A DNA stretch of 48,717 nt from Chitinophagales bacterium. Its GTDB lineage: Bacteria > Bacteroidota > Bacteroidia > Chitinophagales > UBA8649. The stretch is from contig JACJYT010000016.1 of the NCBI GenBank assembly GCA_020635975.1, positions 1-48,717 on the forward strand, in the 5' to 3' direction. The stretch's first letter is position 1; each line of letters begins with the position of its first letter. This document shows, one piece after another, positions 1 through 8,779 of this stretch. Below the pieces are notes generated by a model that worked only from the letters and a program-made list of their open reading frames with translations, was not told the DNA's origin and ran no database searches. The translations under genes and the position numbers were made by a program.

Positions 1-861
1 AGGGATAGGCTTTAAGCTGAATCCTTCTTGTTCTAATAAATGTAGTAAACCCTTAGCTCCAACTAAATGGGCTAAACCAACTGCTATAAAAGTTTTTTGC
101 TGAGAACAAGTTTTTAGTATGCCTTCTAGTTGTAGTAAATTTCTATCTTCAATAAACGCTCTAGTTATTAATGGGTCATCTTGTTCTTCTAAGAATAGAC
201 TTTGCTCTATAGCACTTAAGTTTTGATCTAGATATAACTGTACCAGGTCAGAAATGCTCTGGTTTTCCATCTTAGTTTCTCTTACAATTTGTAGCAAATA
301 TTCTTTTTGGGCCTTAGTATCTATATTTTGTAGATAGGCCATCTGACTTGCAATGCTTTCTAAACTAATTAGGTCCATTTTATTTTTTCCCGCTTCTTCT
401 TGCAAGTAGAGGTCGAGAAATTGACCTGAATTTAGTTCTAAGTCTTCTTTAGATAAGGAGAGTAAAGTGGCAAGCATGTATGGAGAGATGGATGGGAGTA
501 GTAGAACAAATTCTGAACCTAATACCTCTATTACCTTCGTTTTGGTTTCGAAATATTCTAGCGAATCTAAGAGTTGAGAACAAGTTTTAGTTTTATCCTT
601 CTCATATAAAAGTGGCAGTAATTTAAACATATCCTTAGGCTCTAAAATGATTTCACCAGCATAGGCATCGCATTCTTGTAAATACGGTAATGCACTCAAA
701 CCTAGGTCCAGAATTTCTTTAGTGCCGAGGTGAATACTTCCAAACAAATAGGAACTTTCATAGCCGGGTTTCGAGAACTCCCAAAGCAAAGAATTAGTTT
801 GTGCCATCAAATGGAACACAGTCAATAAAGCAATTGGGATGGTGATTAATCGGTGCTTCAT
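1..861 (-). CDS. TraB/GumN family protein, 3' end cut by window edge
   Basis: The reverse reading frame is open from ATG at 861 to the first base of the window (287 codons), so only the last residues and stop are missing. After a short hydrophobic N-terminus (likely signal peptide ending near MAQ, residues 1-20) comes LLWEFSKPGYESSYLFGSIH, the typical opening of the TraB/GumN family. Near the end is FIAVGLAHLVGAKGLLHLLE, the conserved C-terminal VG..HL.G..G motif. Family members are exported or envelope proteins of about 290 residues related to the TIKI/TraB metalloprotease fold; the bacterial substrate is not established. The gene diverges from prfA across a 112-base gap. Family call is firm; activity is unknown. 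Confidence 0.8.
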   Translation of the reverse strand, partial: MKHRLITIPIALLTVFHLMAQTNSLLWEFSKPGYESSYLFGSIHLGTKEILDLGLSALPYLQECDAYAGEIILEPKDMFKLLPLLYEKDKTKTCSQLLDSLEYFETKTKVIEVLGSEFVLLLPSISPYMLATLLSLSKEDLELNSGQFLDLYLQEEAGKNKMDLISLESIASQMAYLQNIDTKAQKEYLLQIVRETKMENQSISDLVQLYLDQNLSAIEQSLFLEEQDDPLITRAFIEDRNLLQLEGILKTCSQQKTFIAVGLAHLVGAKGLLHLLEQEGFSLKPIP

Positions 862-948
862 AAATTTCTATTTAAGTTTTCTTCTTAGTTCGAAATGCTC
901 ATTGCCAAAATAGTAATAATCTATAGGAAAGCTTAGTTTTCTATTAAC

Positions 949-956
949 TATCTTTG
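949..956 (+). promoter_or_regulatory. -7 box (TATCTTTG) upstream of prfA
   Basis: A perfect match to the Bacteroidota -7 consensus TAnnTTTG lies 17 bases before the prfA ATG. No clear TTTG -33 element sits at the usual 19-21 base distance, so this rests on the -7 box alone. Confidence 0.35.
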
Positions 957-973
957 TGGCGTAAATAGTTGAA

Positions 974-2047
974 ATGTTAGATAAGTTAGAGCCTATTGTT
1001 ATCAAGTTTGAGGAAGTAAGACAAAAACTTTCTGATCCTAGTGTCATGTCGGATATGAAGGAGTTTACTCGATTGAGTAAAGAATATAAGGATTTGGAGG
1101 ACGTGAAGATTATTTACGATAAGTATAAGGATGTTCTTAGTAATTTAAAATTAACCAAAGAGATTTTAGCTTCTGAGCGCGACGAGGAAATGCGAGATAT
1201 GGCTAAGATGGAATTGGATGAATTAGGGGAACAGAAAGAGGCCTTGGAAGAGGAAATAAAGGTGCTTTTAGTGCCTAAAGATCCTGAAGACGATAAAGAT
1301 GTGATGCTTGAGATCCGTGCGGGAACTGGAGGAGATGAGGCAAGTATTTTTGCTGGCGATTTGTTGCGTATGTATATTAATTACTGTGAAAGTAAGAATT
1401 GGCAAATTGAAATCATTAGCACTAGCGAAGGTACAGCAGGTGGTTATAAAGAAGTGGTAATGAACGTTAAAGGAAACAATGTTTATGGAACTTTAAAATA
1501 TGAATCTGGCGTGCATCGTGTGCAACGCGTACCAAAAACGGAAAGTCAAGGTAGAGTACACACTTCTGCAGCTTCTGTTGCTGTTTTACCTGAGGTAGAC
1601 GAAGTAGATGTTCAAATCAACCCGGCAGATTTAAAAGTGGATACCTTTAGAGCGAGTGGTGCGGGTGGACAGCACGTTAATAAAACGGAATCTGCCATTC
1701 GTATAACCCATATCCCTACGGGCGTGGTTGTAGAATGCCAAGAGGGAAGATCGCAGCATAAGAATAGGGAGATAGCAATGAATTGGTTGCGATCGAAATT
1801 ATACGAACAGGCCAATGCAGCTCAGCATGCCGAAATATCGGATAAGAGAAAATCTTTGGTAAGCACTGGCGATAGAAGTGCGAAGATTAGAACCTACAAC
1901 TGGCCTCAAGGAAGAATTACCGACCACAGAATTGGTTTAACTTTGTATCATCTAGATGCCATTGTAAACGGCGATTTAGATCAAGTGATTGATAAGCTGA
2001 AGCTTACCGAACAAAGCGAAAAGCTAGCAGCAATGGAAGGCTTCTAG
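974..2047 (+). CDS. prfA: Peptide chain release factor 1
   Basis: Class I release factor that recognises UAA/UAG stop codons in the ribosomal A site and triggers hydrolysis of peptidyl-tRNA. The 357 residues match the family length. The catalytic GGQ is at 231-233 within RASGAGGQHVNKTESAIRITH-like sequence, and the codon-recognition PxT motif is PKT at 187-189 in HRVQRVPKTESQGR, which separates RF1 from RF2 (SPF). The coiled N-terminal domain spans about 1-100. It heads a forward run with the LapA-like gene, yaaA and yidD (gaps of 28, 2 and 5 bases), probably cotranscribed. No hemK/prmC follows, unlike the enterobacterial arrangement. Confidence 0.98.
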   Translation: MLDKLEPIVIKFEEVRQKLSDPSVMSDMKEFTRLSKEYKDLEDVKIIYDKYKDVLSNLKLTKEILASERDEEMRDMAKMELDELGEQKEALEEEIKVLLVPKDPEDDKDVMLEIRAGTGGDEASIFAGDLLRMYINYCESKNWQIEIISTSEGTAGGYKEVVMNVKGNNVYGTLKYESGVHRVQRVPKTESQGRVHTSAASVAVLPEVDEVDVQINPADLKVDTFRASGAGGQHVNKTESAIRITHIPTGVVVECQEGRSQHKNREIAMNWLRSKLYEQANAAQHAEISDKRKSLVSTGDRSAKIRTYNWPQGRITDHRIGLTLYHLDAIVNGDLDQVIDKLKLTEQSEKLAAMEGF

Positions 2048-2075
2048 TTTAATTAAAACGTCTAAAACTAATGTT

Positions 2076-2351
2076 ATGACGAAAGTAGTAAATACCATTA
2101 GAGCAATTATTCTTTTTATTTTGCTCTTCTTTATCCTAATATTTTGTTTTCAAAATAGACAAGAAGTTTCTATTCAGTTTTTGAAAATGAAAATCGAGAG
2201 TATGCCCTTATTCATAGCCTTGTTTGCTACTTTATCTACGGGATTGTTAATAGGGTTTTTGGGAGGAATGATAACAGGTTCTAAAGCAAAACGTGCCGCT
2301 CTGAGAAAGGAGGAGACAAGGGCTTTGCGTGAGGAAAAAAATGACATTTAG
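2076..2351 (+). CDS. LapA-domain (DUF1049) small inner-membrane protein
   Basis: A 91-residue protein with two membrane segments (about 8-28 and 44-66) separated by FQNRQEVSIQFLKMKIESMP, matching the N-x-(V/I)-x-(V/I)-x-F hallmark of the LapA/DUF1049 family. The charged C-terminal tail (KAKRAALRKEETRALREEK) is likely cytoplasmic. In Escherichia coli LapA acts with LapB in control of lipopolysaccharide assembly; most bacterial members are uncharacterised, and no lapB is seen here. It sits between prfA and yaaA, with only 2 bases to yaaA. An earlier ATG at 2071 is out of frame. Confidence 0.75.
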   Translation: MTKVVNTIRAIILFILLFFILIFCFQNRQEVSIQFLKMKIESMPLFIALFATLSTGLLIGFLGGMITGSKAKRAALRKEETRALREEKNDI

Positions 2352-2353
2352 AT

Positions 2354-3121
2354 ATGATAGCAATATTATCTCCAGCTAAAAATTTGGATACCTCGAAAAA
2401 AGAGGCTTTATTGGCGACAAGTGAAGCCCAGTTCTTGGCAGAAGCTAAGGAGCTAATGAACTACCTGAAAAAGATGAAGGCTCCTTCTATAGCTAAATTG
2501 ATGGATTTAAGTCCAAAATTGGCAGATCTGAATTATCAACGTTTTCAAGATTGGGAGTTAAGTAAACACCATACCGAGGGTAAAGCAGCATTGTATACCT
2601 TTAATGGTGATGCTTATTTGGGCTTAGCTGCAAAGGATTTTAATAAACAGGATTTAGAATTTGCTCAAAAGCACTTAAGAATCTTATCGGGTTTATATGG
2701 TTTACTTCGACCTCTGGATTTGATTTTAGCCTATCGCTTAGAGATGGGAAGAAAGTTGAACACAAAAAAGCATGATAATTTATATGGCTTTTGGGGAAGT
2801 AAGCTAAGTGAGCAACTCAATAAGGATATCGAAGCAAGTGGTTCTCCTTATTTAATTAATCTTGCCTCTGCCGAATACTTTAAGGCAGCGCATGCTAAAA
2901 CGATTAGAGCTAAAATTATTACTTGCGAATTTAAGGAGTTTAAAAATGGTGAGTACAAGGTAATCATGACCTTTGCTAAAAAAGCTCGTGGAACGATGGC
3001 AAAGTTTATGATAGAGAACAAGCTAAATTCTCCCGAAGAATTGAAAGCCTTTAATGCGGATTCTTATGAGTTTAGAGCCAACTTGAGTAGTGAAACGAAT
3101 TTTGTATTTACGAGAGCTTAA
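2354..3121 (+). CDS. yaaA: Peroxide stress protein YaaA (DUF328/UPF0246)
   Basis: The N-terminus MIAILSPAKNLD is diagnostic of the YaaA family, and FTRA closes the protein as in homologues. Other conserved stretches are ALYTFNGDAYLGL, LRILSGLYGLLRPLDLI and YLINLASAEYFKA. Length 255 is usual. In E. coli YaaA lowers intracellular free iron and limits oxidative DNA damage during hydrogen peroxide stress; the fold binds DNA in vitro. There is no OxyR-like site that I can recognise upstream. It is 2 bases after the LapA-like gene and 5 bases before yidD, so probably in one transcript. Confidence 0.93.
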   Translation: MIAILSPAKNLDTSKKEALLATSEAQFLAEAKELMNYLKKMKAPSIAKLMDLSPKLADLNYQRFQDWELSKHHTEGKAALYTFNGDAYLGLAAKDFNKQDLEFAQKHLRILSGLYGLLRPLDLILAYRLEMGRKLNTKKHDNLYGFWGSKLSEQLNKDIEASGSPYLINLASAEYFKAAHAKTIRAKIITCEFKEFKNGEYKVIMTFAKKARGTMAKFMIENKLNSPEELKAFNADSYEFRANLSSETNFVFTRA

Positions 3122-3126
3122 ATATC

Positions 3127-3357
3127 ATGCAGACCTTAAAATATATTTTTGCTCTTCCTTTTATTCTTCTAATTAGAGCCTACCAATTAATTATTTCTCC
3201 TTGGCTACCATCTAGTTGCAGATACACGCCAACATGTTCTGCCTACGGACTAGAGGCGTTTAAGAAGCATGGTCCAATCAAAGGACTATACCTTACTATT
3301 AAAAGAGTGGGTTCCTGCCATCCTTGGGGAGGCAGTGGTTACGACCCAGTTCCTTAA
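3127..3357 (+). CDS. yidD: Membrane protein insertion efficiency factor YidD
   Basis: A 76-residue protein with the YidD signature: an amphipathic N-terminal helix (RAYQLIISPWLP), then SSCRYTPTCSAYGLEAFKKHG and the closing GSCHPWGGSGYDPVP. YidD is thought to help YidC insert inner-membrane proteins. It is not near yidC/rnpA/rpmH here, which is common in Bacteroidota. Its TAA stop (3355-3357) overlaps the stop of the convergent PhoD-like gene within a shared TTAA. Confidence 0.95.
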   Translation: MQTLKYIFALPFILLIRAYQLIISPWLPSSCRYTPTCSAYGLEAFKKHGPIKGLYLTIKRVGSCHPWGGSGYDPVP

Positions 3358-6044
3358 TATTTAATTATTTTTTGGGTATAGGAGAACTTACTCGAACTAA
3401 GTTCAACTACATAAGATCCTCTCGCTAACTCAGAAGTTTCTAATCGAGCATATTTTAAACCTGTAGAGCTCTCATTGATGTTCTCTTTGAATATTTCTTT
3501 ACCCGCAACATCGTATAGGGCAATAGTAATTTTCTCAGAACTAAACTGATAGTACTGTACTAAGATTTCTATATCGAAAGGGTTAGGGTAAACACCCATT
3601 ACAGCAAAGTCTGTGTTTTGAATGGTTCTAATTCCAGTGGTGTCTGGAATAGAATCACCTAAAACAAATACCCAATAAACAATAGTGTCGCAAATAGGCG
3701 GTTGAGAGTTATCACAAGCAAATAAGGTAACCGTATCAAGTCCTGTAAAATTAAGATCCGAAATATAGCTTAAACAAGTATCTCCAAATTGCTGAGCGCC
3801 ATTCGTGCCATTATAGATCATTCCGGTATTTACAATCGCACCTTGTAGATCGTCGAAACCAAGACAATTGCTAAGCAAGTCGCCAGAGTAGCCGTAAAGT
3901 TCTACATAAGTTGTAAAGTTGGTGCCAGCTACTTCAATATTCAAAACTACGGTATCGCAAATATTTAAACTGTCGCAAGCTATAAGCATTAGATAGTCGT
4001 TGCCATTAAAACTACTATCTGGGGTATAGGTAAAACAATTTGGGTTACTTAGAAGCAAGCTTCCAGAACCAATATTATTGGCGTATAAAGTGTCTTCCCA
4101 AGCAGCTAAATCATCAAAAACAACACAATTGTTTAACACGCTATCACTTGTAATGGTATAACTAAGGGTGTCAATATCGCGGTCTGGTGCTATATTTACC
4201 TGTACTACAACTGTATCGCAGTCGCTCGGATTAAGAGTCTGACAAAATGTTAAAGTGAAATAATCTTCTCCGTAGTAATTGTTTATGCCTTGATAATCCC
4301 AACAAAATTGATTGATGTTTGCCGAACCAAATTCTGGGTTCTCTATAATGCTCGTGGTGATATTTGGACAAAGCGAGCTTACATTCAGCAGGCAAGAACT
4401 ATTAAAAACATTTTCAGAAGCATTCACAACGAAAGTATCCAATAACAAGGCAAAAGCCATATTTTGATTGGCACTAGCTGGTGGAACAGGAGGTCCTTGA
4501 AGCGGAGCTATTGCACTATTACTCTCCGTCATATTGGAAACCCCATTGTTAGTATAATAAGAAGGACCAGCTTCATCTGTTTGATCAATAACTTCTCTTT
4601 CTAACCAAACATAATCGCCTTGAGCTCTATTTTGATTTACAGTAAGAACCATATAGCCATGATCTTCAATATTTACATATTCCATATGAGGGTTAAAACT
4701 TTGAACTACTGCAGGAACAGCCCCACCAAATAAATTTAGTAGCCATTGCGGAAGTTGTCCTAAGGCAGCTTCAATTACGTCTAAACCCGGAGAAGTAACG
4801 GAAGTAACTACAAATTCTACCGCCGCGGTATTTGTTGCATTCCCTGGCAGGTTATTTACCCATGAAGTATGAATATCGCCAGTAAGAATAACTGGATTAT
4901 TTACATTGTTGTTTTCAATAAAGTTAACAAAACGATTTCTTTCTGAATTATAACCATCCCATTGATCGGCATTAACTGCTTGTCCAAAAAGCTCTAAAGG
5001 AGCCATCATAACCTGCTGACAAATAATTTTCCATTGGGTAGTGTTATCAGTTAACTGATTCTCTAGCCATGCAAATTGGTCATTCCCTAAAAGCAAGTGG
5101 TTAGAATTATTAGTTTGCGATAGATTTTGTAAATCTCTAGCCCACAAACGAGAATCTAAAACGATAAGGTCTAATAGATTTCCATAACGAAGTTTTCTCC
5201 AAATTTTTAAGTCATTTGCCGGATCTGGATTTCTTATTGGCATATATTCCTTATAAGCTTGTGTGCCACTAATTTTTCTATCGATCCAAGGTCCTTCTGT
5301 AGCCGGGTCGTGGTTTTGAGCCCCATCTTTATAAGAATCATTTGCCGTTTCATGATCATCCCAAGTAGTAATGAAGGGGTGAATCTGATGCAACATTTGA
5401 AGTTGGTCGTCTAATTTGTAGTGCGAATGTCTAATTCTATAATCGCTTAAGGTAATAATTTCATTTGTTGGTTGGTAAACGCGACCGTTTCCAGTTACCA
5501 CACTTGAACTAAAACCTCCAGAAGCATATTCATAAATATAATCTCCAAGGTGAATAATAGCATCTAGGTCGTTTCGTTTAGAAAGACTTTCGTATGCATT
5601 AAAATAGCCATGTTCATAAGAACTACAAGAAACTACTCCAAAACGAGCCTCTGTACCTCCTGTTGCGGGGGCAGTTTTAGTTCTTCCAATAATTGAATTT
5701 TGTCCTAAAGCTCTAAAAGCATAGTAGTAATAAGTCCCCCCTTGCAAGCCGCAAGCATCTATTTTAACTGTGTAATCTGATGCAGCGGTAGCTGTAGTTC
5801 TTCCGAAATTAACAATATTGTTAAAGTTTAAATCGGTAGCTATTTGCCAGTACACATCAATATCCGCACCATTGCCGTTAGGTGGCGTTACCTTAGTCCA
5901 TAATATTACCTTATCGGCCATCGGGTCGCCAGAAGCAACACCGTGAAAGAAAGGAGCTTGTCCTGCTTTTAAGGTGCTTCGTTGCTCTTGGGCAGCGCTA
6001 AACAAAAAAGAAATACAAAGTGCAAAGAGTAGGAAATTTTTCAT
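3354..6044 (-). CDS. PhoD-like alkaline phosphatase with T9SS sorting domain
   Basis: Secreted phosphoesterase of 896 residues. A signal peptide covers about 1-19 (FLLFALCISFLFSAAQ). A PhoD N-terminal Fn3-like domain (about 30-130) opens with FFHGVASGDPMADKVILWT. The metallophosphatase core follows, with VSCSS at 138-142, HLGDYIYEY at 165-173, TTWDDHETANDS at 226-236 and the later VILTGDIHTSW. A tail of three repeats, each ending in a CDTVV-like unit (about 590-800), precedes a type A T9SS C-terminal domain (VYPNPFD through GSYVVEL to the end). The family hydrolyses phosphodi- and monoesters, usually with Fe/Ca; substrate here is unknown. It probably supplies phosphate from organic phosphate outside the cell. 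No pho box was recognised. The stop overlaps yidD's. Confidence 0.9.
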   Translation of the reverse strand: MKNFLLFALCISFLFSAAQEQRSTLKAGQAPFFHGVASGDPMADKVILWTKVTPPNGNGADIDVYWQIATDLNFNNIVNFGRTTATAASDYTVKIDACGLQGGTYYYYAFRALGQNSIIGRTKTAPATGGTEARFGVVSCSSYEHGYFNAYESLSKRNDLDAIIHLGDYIYEYASGGFSSSVVTGNGRVYQPTNEIITLSDYRIRHSHYKLDDQLQMLHQIHPFITTWDDHETANDSYKDGAQNHDPATEGPWIDRKISGTQAYKEYMPIRNPDPANDLKIWRKLRYGNLLDLIVLDSRLWARDLQNLSQTNNSNHLLLGNDQFAWLENQLTDNTTQWKIICQQVMMAPLELFGQAVNADQWDGYNSERNRFVNFIENNNVNNPVILTGDIHTSWVNNLPGNATNTAAVEFVVTSVTSPGLDVIEAALGQLPQWLLNLFGGAVPAVVQSFNPHMEYVNIEDHGYMVLTVNQNRAQGDYVWLEREVIDQTDEAGPSYYTNNGVSNMTESNSAIAPLQGPPVPPASANQNMAFALLLDTFVVNASENVFNSSCLLNVSSLCPNITTSIIENPEFGSANINQFCWDYQGINNYYGEDYFTLTFCQTLNPSDCDTVVVQVNIAPDRDIDTLSYTITSDSVLNNCVVFDDLAAWEDTLYANNIGSGSLLLSNPNCFTYTPDSSFNGNDYLMLIACDSLNICDTVVLNIEVAGTNFTTYVELYGYSGDLLSNCLGFDDLQGAIVNTGMIYNGTNGAQQFGDTCLSYISDLNFTGLDTVTLFACDNSQPPICDTIVYWVFVLGDSIPDTTGIRTIQNTDFAVMGVYPNPFDIEILVQYYQFSSEKITIALYDVAGKEIFKENINESSTGLKYARLETSELARGSYVVELSSSKFSYTQKIIKY

Positions 6045-6084
6045 AATTAAGAATTCCTAGTAAAGATAATAAAGACAATATAAA

Positions 6085-7308
6085 TTAACTAGAAAAATCA
6101 TCACCTAAACTCTCTAAATAGCTAGCCTTATAAGGATATCGCTTTAAATAGAGTTCTTTAACGTTTTTATAGATTAAAATTCGGAGTTCGTCTATGTTTT
6201 CATTGTTCTCTGCAGAAACGAAAATAGCGTTGTTGTTGCTCTTCGACATCCAAGTTCTTTGTAAGTCTTCGAGCAATTCATTTCTAACTTCGGCAGGAAG
6301 ATGCTCATCGAAATAACGCTCTCGGTAGAGATCGATTTTATTAAAAACTACTATTTGTGTCTTATTGTCGGCTTTTAGTTGTTGAAGGGTTTCGTTTACC
6401 ACATTTAATTGATCTTCGAAATTCGGATGCGCAACATCAACAACATGAAGTAAGATGTCACTCTCAACGGCTTCGTCAAGGGTAGTTTTAAAACTTTCTA
6501 CCAAATGATGGGGTAATTTGCGTATAAATCCAACTGTATCAGAAAGTAAGAAAGGAACATGGTTAATAACTACTTTTCTTACGGTAGTATCCAAGGTGGC
6601 AAAAAGCTTGTTTTCGGCAAAAACATCTTCCTTGCTTAAACAGCGCATCAAAGTAGATTTGCCCACGTTCGTATATCCTACCAAAGAAACTCGTATCATG
6701 CCATCGCGACTCTTTCTTTGGGTCAGATTTTGCTTGTCGATTTCTTCTAACTTTAGTTTTAGCTTAGCAATTTTCTCTTTAGCAACCCTTCTATCTGTTT
6801 CTATTTCCTTTTCTCCAGCACCTTTCATTCCGATACCCCCTTTTACCCTATCTAAATGTTGCCACATGCCTCTAAGTCGAGGGAGTAAATATTGCATTTG
6901 GGCTACCTCTACTTGCGTTTTTGCTTGTAAGGTTTGCGCTCTTTGGGCAAATATGTCTAGTATAAGCATACTTCTATCTAGAACTTTGCACTTTAGCTCT
7001 TTTTCGATATTTCTTTGCTGAGAAGGGGTAATTTCATCATCAAAAATTACCATATCGATTTCATAGGCTTCTACAAAAGTTTTGATTTCTTGAAGCTTAC
7101 CTTTCCCTACGTAAAATTTCTTATCGGGATGGTCTAAGCGCTGCCAAAATTTTTCTTCTGTAACTGCTCCTGCTGTTTCTGCTAAAAAAGCCAACTCATC
7201 TAAATACTCCTTGAGTTGTGTTTCGTTTTGCGACCGGGTAATTAATCCGACCAAAACTGCTTTTTCAACAAAATGTTCTTCTGTAATATGGCTTATATTT
7301 TTAGACAT
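6085..7308 (-). CDS. hflX: Ribosome-associated GTPase HflX
   Basis: A 407-residue protein with the HflX N-terminal domain (YVGKGKLQEIK, about 66-76; VIFDDEITPSQQRNIE, about 87-102), a linker containing KGGIGMKGAGEKEIETDRR, and a C-terminal GTPase domain: G1 GYTNVGKST 211-219, G3 DTVG 257-260 followed by FIRKLPHHLV, G4 NKID 323-326. HflX binds the 50S subunit and splits or rescues stalled ribosomes, notably in stress. It starts at ATG 7308, divergent from the CBS gene, and lies 40 bases before the PhoD-like gene. No hfq adjoins it. The long open frame antisense to it is a shadow. Confidence 0.95.
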   Translation of the reverse strand: MSKNISHITEEHFVEKAVLVGLITRSQNETQLKEYLDELAFLAETAGAVTEEKFWQRLDHPDKKFYVGKGKLQEIKTFVEAYEIDMVIFDDEITPSQQRNIEKELKCKVLDRSMLILDIFAQRAQTLQAKTQVEVAQMQYLLPRLRGMWQHLDRVKGGIGMKGAGEKEIETDRRVAKEKIAKLKLKLEEIDKQNLTQRKSRDGMIRVSLVGYTNVGKSTLMRCLSKEDVFAENKLFATLDTTVRKVVINHVPFLLSDTVGFIRKLPHHLVESFKTTLDEAVESDILLHVVDVAHPNFEDQLNVVNETLQQLKADNKTQIVVFNKIDLYRERYFDEHLPAEVRNELLEDLQRTWMSKSNNNAIFVSAENNENIDELRILIYKNVKELYLKRYPYKASYLESLGDDFSS

Positions 7309-7375
7309 CTATGATTTTAAGTGTAAAAAGTAGCACAAATTTCGGCTTTTAATAATTAAATTGCCAATTAAAGTT

Positions 7376-7383
7376 TATTTTTG
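7376..7383 (+). promoter_or_regulatory. -7 box (TATTTTTG) upstream of CBS gene
   Basis: Matches TAnnTTTG and lies 21 bases before the ATG at 7405. No -33 TTTG at correct spacing; the T-rich context lowers specificity. Confidence 0.3.
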
Positions 7384-7404
7384 TAGTAAATAAAAACATA
7401 CCCA

Positions 7405-7806
7405 ATGGATAGAGATACCCAAGTTTCGCACTTAATGACAAAGAAAGTAATTGTTGCAGATTTGAAAACGAAGTTTTCTAATATTCTTACTTTATTTTTA
7501 GACTACCATATTTACCATTTACCGGTGGTTTTTGATGATAAGTTGCTGGGAATCATAAGCATGACGGATGCCTTGAAATATTATAGAAGTGGTGCTTCTG
7601 AAGAAGATTTTCAAGTAGAAGACATTATGACGCACAATCCAAAAACCTTACATGCAAACGATACTTTAGCAAAAGCGGCTTCTATTTTGGCGGAAGCTAA
7701 TTTCAGAACTTTGCCTGTTGTTGATGATGCTGGAAAGATAGTTGGAATTTTATCTAACAAAGATTTGGTTCGAGTACTAGATAAAATGCTAAGCACAGAA
7801 GAATAA
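7405..7806 (+). CDS. Stand-alone tandem CBS-domain protein
   Basis: At 133 residues the protein is little more than one Bateman module: CBS1 about 7-62 (YHLPVVFDDKLLGIISMTDALK) and CBS2 about 70-126 (FRTLPVVDDAGKIVGILSNKDLVRVL). CBS pairs bind adenosine nucleotides and sense energy state; with no attached enzyme or channel domain, this protein probably acts by binding a partner that I cannot identify from the sequence. It is monocistronic, flanked by a divergent hflX and a strong bidirectional terminator at 7829-7856. Confidence 0.88.
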   Translation: MDRDTQVSHLMTKKVIVADLKTKFSNILTLFLDYHIYHLPVVFDDKLLGIISMTDALKYYRSGASEEDFQVEDIMTHNPKTLHANDTLAKAASILAEANFRTLPVVDDAGKIVGILSNKDLVRVLDKMLSTEE

Positions 7807-7828
7807 GATTAACATTCAATTCAAAGAA

Positions 7829-7856
7829 AGACCAACTATAACAGTTGGTCTTTTTT
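7829..7856. terminator. Bidirectional intrinsic terminator between CBS gene and rsgA
   Basis: A 9-base stem AGACCAACT (7829-7837) pairs with AGTTGGTCT (7843-7851) around a 5-base loop. It is followed by a T run on the + strand and preceded by an A-rich tract that gives a weaker T run on the - strand, so it can serve both convergent genes. Confidence 0.85.
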
Positions 7857-7858
7857 GT

Positions 7859-8779
7859 TTAATAAGTTTTTTCTTCTTCAATTTCGAAAAGGATGTTTAA
7901 ATAATTTTTATAACGCTCTTCACTTACTTCACCGCTTTCTAATCCTTTTAAAACAGCACATTGAGGCTCATTAATATGCTTGCAATTATTAAACTTGCAT
8001 TCTGGAAGTAAGTTCCGCATTTCAGGGAAATAGTGGCTTATCTCTTCCTTTTCAAAGCCAAAAACGCCAAATTCTTTAATGCCAGGAATGTCTATTACAC
8101 TTCCTCCGAATTTCAAAGTAAACATTTCGGCAAAAGTGGTGGTGTGTTTTCCTTTTTCGTGCTTTGCAGAAACTTCTCCCGTTTTTAAATTTAAATCCTT
8201 ATCAATGGCATTGGCCAAGGTAGATTTTCCCACACCAGAGTGACCAATAAGCAAGGTGGTTTTGTTTGCCATAAGTGCTTTTAGTTCGCTCACTCCAGCT
8301 CCAGTAATGGAAGAAACTAAATGGCATTCGTAGCCTATATCTTCATAAATTTTTAAGTACTTCTCTTGAATGATCTTATCCTTTTCGCTCAGCACATCTT
8401 GCTTGTTAAAGATTAAGATACTTGGAATGTGGTAGGCTTCGGCTGTAATTAAGAATCGATCGATAAAACCTGTTGAGGTTCTTGGTTTGCTGCTAGTTAC
8501 TAGTACAAAGGCTTGGTCTATATTGGAAGCAAGTATGTGCGAATGCACTTTTTTTGCGGGAGATTTTCGAAGTATGTAATTGTGCCGCTTCTCAATTTCA
8601 GCAATCATCCAATCGCCATTTTCTTGCTCCAAACGAACATAATCTCCAACCGCAACGGGGTTGGTTGTTTTTAGTTCATCTAAACGCATGGCTCCTTTTA
8701 TTCGTGCCTGAATTTCTTCTTGCTTATCGCTTAGCACCTTGTACCAAATGCCAGTAGATTTGATAATTCTAGCTCTCAA
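7859..8779 (-). CDS. rsgA: Small ribosomal subunit biogenesis GTPase RsgA
   Basis: Circularly permuted GTPase that checks late maturation of the 30S subunit. From this start the order is OB domain (about 5-75), G4 NKQD (125-128), G1 GHSGVGKST (179-187), G3 DIPG (230-233), then a zinc site with C261, C266, H268 and C274 (ECKFNNCKHINEPQC). No ATG is available. The frame offers TTG at 8779, giving MRARIIKSTGIWY, which fits the usual family N-terminus (xxIKSTGxWY), or TTG at 8815, which adds 12 residues and lengthens the overlap with the upstream GGGPS gene from 11 to 47 bases. I prefer 8779. Translation is probably coupled to the upstream gene. Confidence 0.93.
   Translation of the reverse strand: MRARIIKSTGIWYKVLSDKQEEIQARIKGAMRLDELKTTNPVAVGDYVRLEQENGDWMIAEIEKRHNYILRKSPAKKVHSHILASNIDQAFVLVTSSKPRTSTGFIDRFLITAEAYHIPSILIFNKQDVLSEKDKIIQEKYLKIYEDIGYECHLVSSITGAGVSELKALMANKTTLLIGHSGVGKSTLANAIDKDLNLKTGEVSAKHEKGKHTTTFAEMFTLKFGGSVIDIPGIKEFGVFGFEKEEISHYFPEMRNLLPECKFNNCKHINEPQCAVLKGLESGEVSEERYKNYLNILFEIEEEKTY

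Noticed and set aside
6518..7021. 167-codon forward frame opposite hflX
   Set aside because: Lies entirely antisense to hflX, whose GTPase motifs and family alignment are unambiguous; the translated peptide is Ser/Phe/Leu-rich shadow sequence.
7829..7856. Operator or small RNA in the CBS-rsgA gap
   Set aside because: Perfect stem plus T run on both strands between convergent genes is fully explained as a terminator.
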